A DNA stretch of 5,385 nucleotides from Actinomycetes bacterium. Lineage in GTDB: Bacteria > Actinomycetota > Acidimicrobiia > Acidimicrobiales > Microtrichaceae. Below, one piece after another: positions 4,406 to 5,385 of this stretch. Where the stretch lies: NCBI GenBank assembly GCA_023423215.1, contig JAFAFZ010000070.1, positions 1 to 5,385 of the forward strand, written 5' to 3'. The position numbers and the translations under genes are program-made. Each line of letters opens with the position of its first letter. Positions within the stretch are counted from its first letter, which is position 1. The notes under the pieces are model-generated. The model did not search any database. It was not told where the DNA came from and worked only from the letters and a program-made list of their open reading frames with translations.

Positions 4406-5385
4406 ATGCGATACAAGATCACGGCCGGCGTCACGCTGCTGGCAGCAGTCGTCCTGCTGGCCGCAGCGTGCGTGAACCCCACACCTCCGGGCGGCACCGT
4501 CGTCCCGCCCAACCTGGGGCCGATCGCCACGATCGTGGCCGAGCCGACGGCCGGACCCGCCCCGCTCCTCGTGCAGTTCTCCGGCCTGGACAGCGCCGAC
4601 GCGGACGGCACGATCGCCGGCTACAGCTGGAGCTTCGGTGACGGCGGCAGCTCGATCGACCCCGTGCCGAGCCACACCTACACCGAGCCCGGCTCCTACA
4701 CCGCACGCCTCATCGTCACCGACGACGACGGCGCGACCAACCTGACGACCGTGGCCATCGAGGTCACCTTCGACTTCAGCGGGATCGTGCTCGTCGACGA
4801 CGACGGCGCCGACGGCGCGGAGTGCGGCACCACCGAGGCGCCGTGCGCCTCGATCACGCACGGCCTGGCCGTCGCCCAGTCCGCCGCCAGGACCCAGGTC
4901 TGGGTGGCACAGGGCGAGTACTCGGCCTTCACCGTGGTCGAGGGCATCGACGTGCGCGGCGGCTACGACGCCGACTTCTCCGGCTCGGGCGATGCCTCGG
5001 TCGTGCACGGCGCGTTCGACGCGGCGACCGGCGTCTCGGCGGCGATCATCGCCGTCGGGATCGACGAGACGACCGTCGAGGGCTTCACCGCGATCGGTGC
5101 CGACGAGTCCGAGGCCGGCCGCACCGCGCTGGCCGCCTACGTCGGTGGCGCGGGCAGCGGTCTCGAGCTCAACAGCCTGGTCCTCACCGGCGGGACCCAC
5201 GGTGCCGCGGCGACCGCCCTGCTGGTGGACGGCGCCTCCTCGGTGTCGCTCACCTCGCCGACCATCTCGGCCGGCAACGCGGCGGGTGCGGGCAACAGCT
5301 CGTACGGGCTGCGCGCCGTGAACGGCGCCCACGTCACCGTCGAGGGCGGGACGATCGCTGCCGGCTACGGCGCCAACGGCGCAGC
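4406..5385 (+). CDS. PKD-domain lipoprotein with beta-helix-like region (3' end outside window)
   Basis: The first 326 residues are visible and the frame is still open at the window end. Residues 1-22 form a lipoprotein signal peptide: MRYK, a hydrophobic core and LAAAC with Cys22 as the likely lipidated residue (Ala at -3 is less usual than Leu). A Pro/Gly linker follows. A PKD domain spans about 38-122, with the hallmark WSFGDGG (75-81), HTYTEPGSYTARLIVTD (90-106) and an Asp-rich DADG loop. Residues 129-157 (VDDDGADGAECGTTEAPCASITHGLAVA) resemble the entry segment of DUF1565/pectate-lyase-like proteins; Cys140 and Cys147 could form a disulfide. GGYDADFS (185-192) is typical of secreted beta-helix lipoproteins. 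Beyond about 230, short Gly/Ala/Ser/Thr/Val-rich rungs (LELNSLVLTGG, VSLTSPTISAG, VTVEGGTIAAG) suggest a right-handed parallel beta-helix. The protein is probably surface-anchored and binds or processes polysaccharide, or is structural; no catalytic residues can be assigned from this part. Confidence 0.9.
   Translation, partial: MRYKITAGVTLLAAVVLLAAACVNPTPPGGTVVPPNLGPIATIVAEPTAGPAPLLVQFSGLDSADADGTIAGYSWSFGDGGSSIDPVPSHTYTEPGSYTARLIVTDDDGATNLTTVAIEVTFDFSGIVLVDDDGADGAECGTTEAPCASITHGLAVAQSAARTQVWVAQGEYSAFTVVEGIDVRGGYDADFSGSGDASVVHGAFDAATGVSAAIIAVGIDETTVEGFTAIGADESEAGRTALAAYVGGAGSGLELNSLVLTGGTHGAAATALLVDGASSVSLTSPTISAGNAAGAGNSSYGLRAVNGAHVTVEGGTIAAGYGANGA

Noticed and set aside
4304..5332. Minus-strand open frame of 342 codons opposite the lipoprotein gene
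   Set aside because: It is a shadow of the PKD lipoprotein frame: Gly/Arg/Val/Asp-rich, no domain, and no initiation signal that I can see.

Overview
This is a GC-rich, gene-dense window that looks like a high-GC actinomycete-type chromosome. The best taxonomic hints are the five-helix membrane alpha/beta-hydrolase (Abhydrolase_9 type, mostly actinobacterial), a leaderless-looking promoter (TANNNT seven bases before ATG) and a small helical protein of a type I associate with Actinomycetota, including Acidimicrobiia-like genomes. The exact lineage cannot be fixed from the sequence. There is no rRNA, tRNA, CRISPR array, insertion sequence or phage gene, and no sign of a defence system.

Layout. 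(1) Bases 1-1704, plus strand: the end of a short-chain dehydrogenase/reductase (SDR), a complete second SDR and a class II aldolase/adducin-family protein. Each junction is an ATGA stop/start overlap, so the three genes form a translationally coupled catabolic operon whose start lies left of the window. (2) Bases 1736-3547, minus strand: a 603-residue membrane-anchored serine alpha/beta-hydrolase, convergent with the operon across a 31-base gap. (3) Bases 3548-3793: a divergent promoter region with a minus-strand -10 (TACGAT), a short GGACC/GGTCC palindrome and a plus-strand -10 (TACGCT). (4) Bases 3794-4210, plus strand: a 138-residue, charged, helical protein of unknown function. (5) Bases 4211-4405: an intergenic leader with TGTGA/TCAC half-sites, a 26-base dyad and two hairpins. 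(6) Base 4406 to the window end, plus strand: the first 326 residues of a secreted lipoprotein with a PKD domain followed by a region resembling a right-handed beta-helix.

How the parts relate. The SDR-SDR-aldolase operon probably carries out successive steps on one hydroxylated substrate. SDR dihydrodiol dehydrogenases beside class II aldolase-like decarboxylases are known in phthalate and p-cumate degradation, but the substrate here is unknown. The aldolase-like protein keeps the metal-binding histidines yet appears to lack the FucA catalytic glutamate, and the SDR lacks the usual Asn of the catalytic tetrad. The other three genes are single units with no evident link to the operon or to one another. 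The most interesting non-coding segment is the lipoprotein leader (4272-4405), where a CRP-like site, a dyad and a structured 5' UTR are packed upstream of a strong Shine-Dalgarno sequence.
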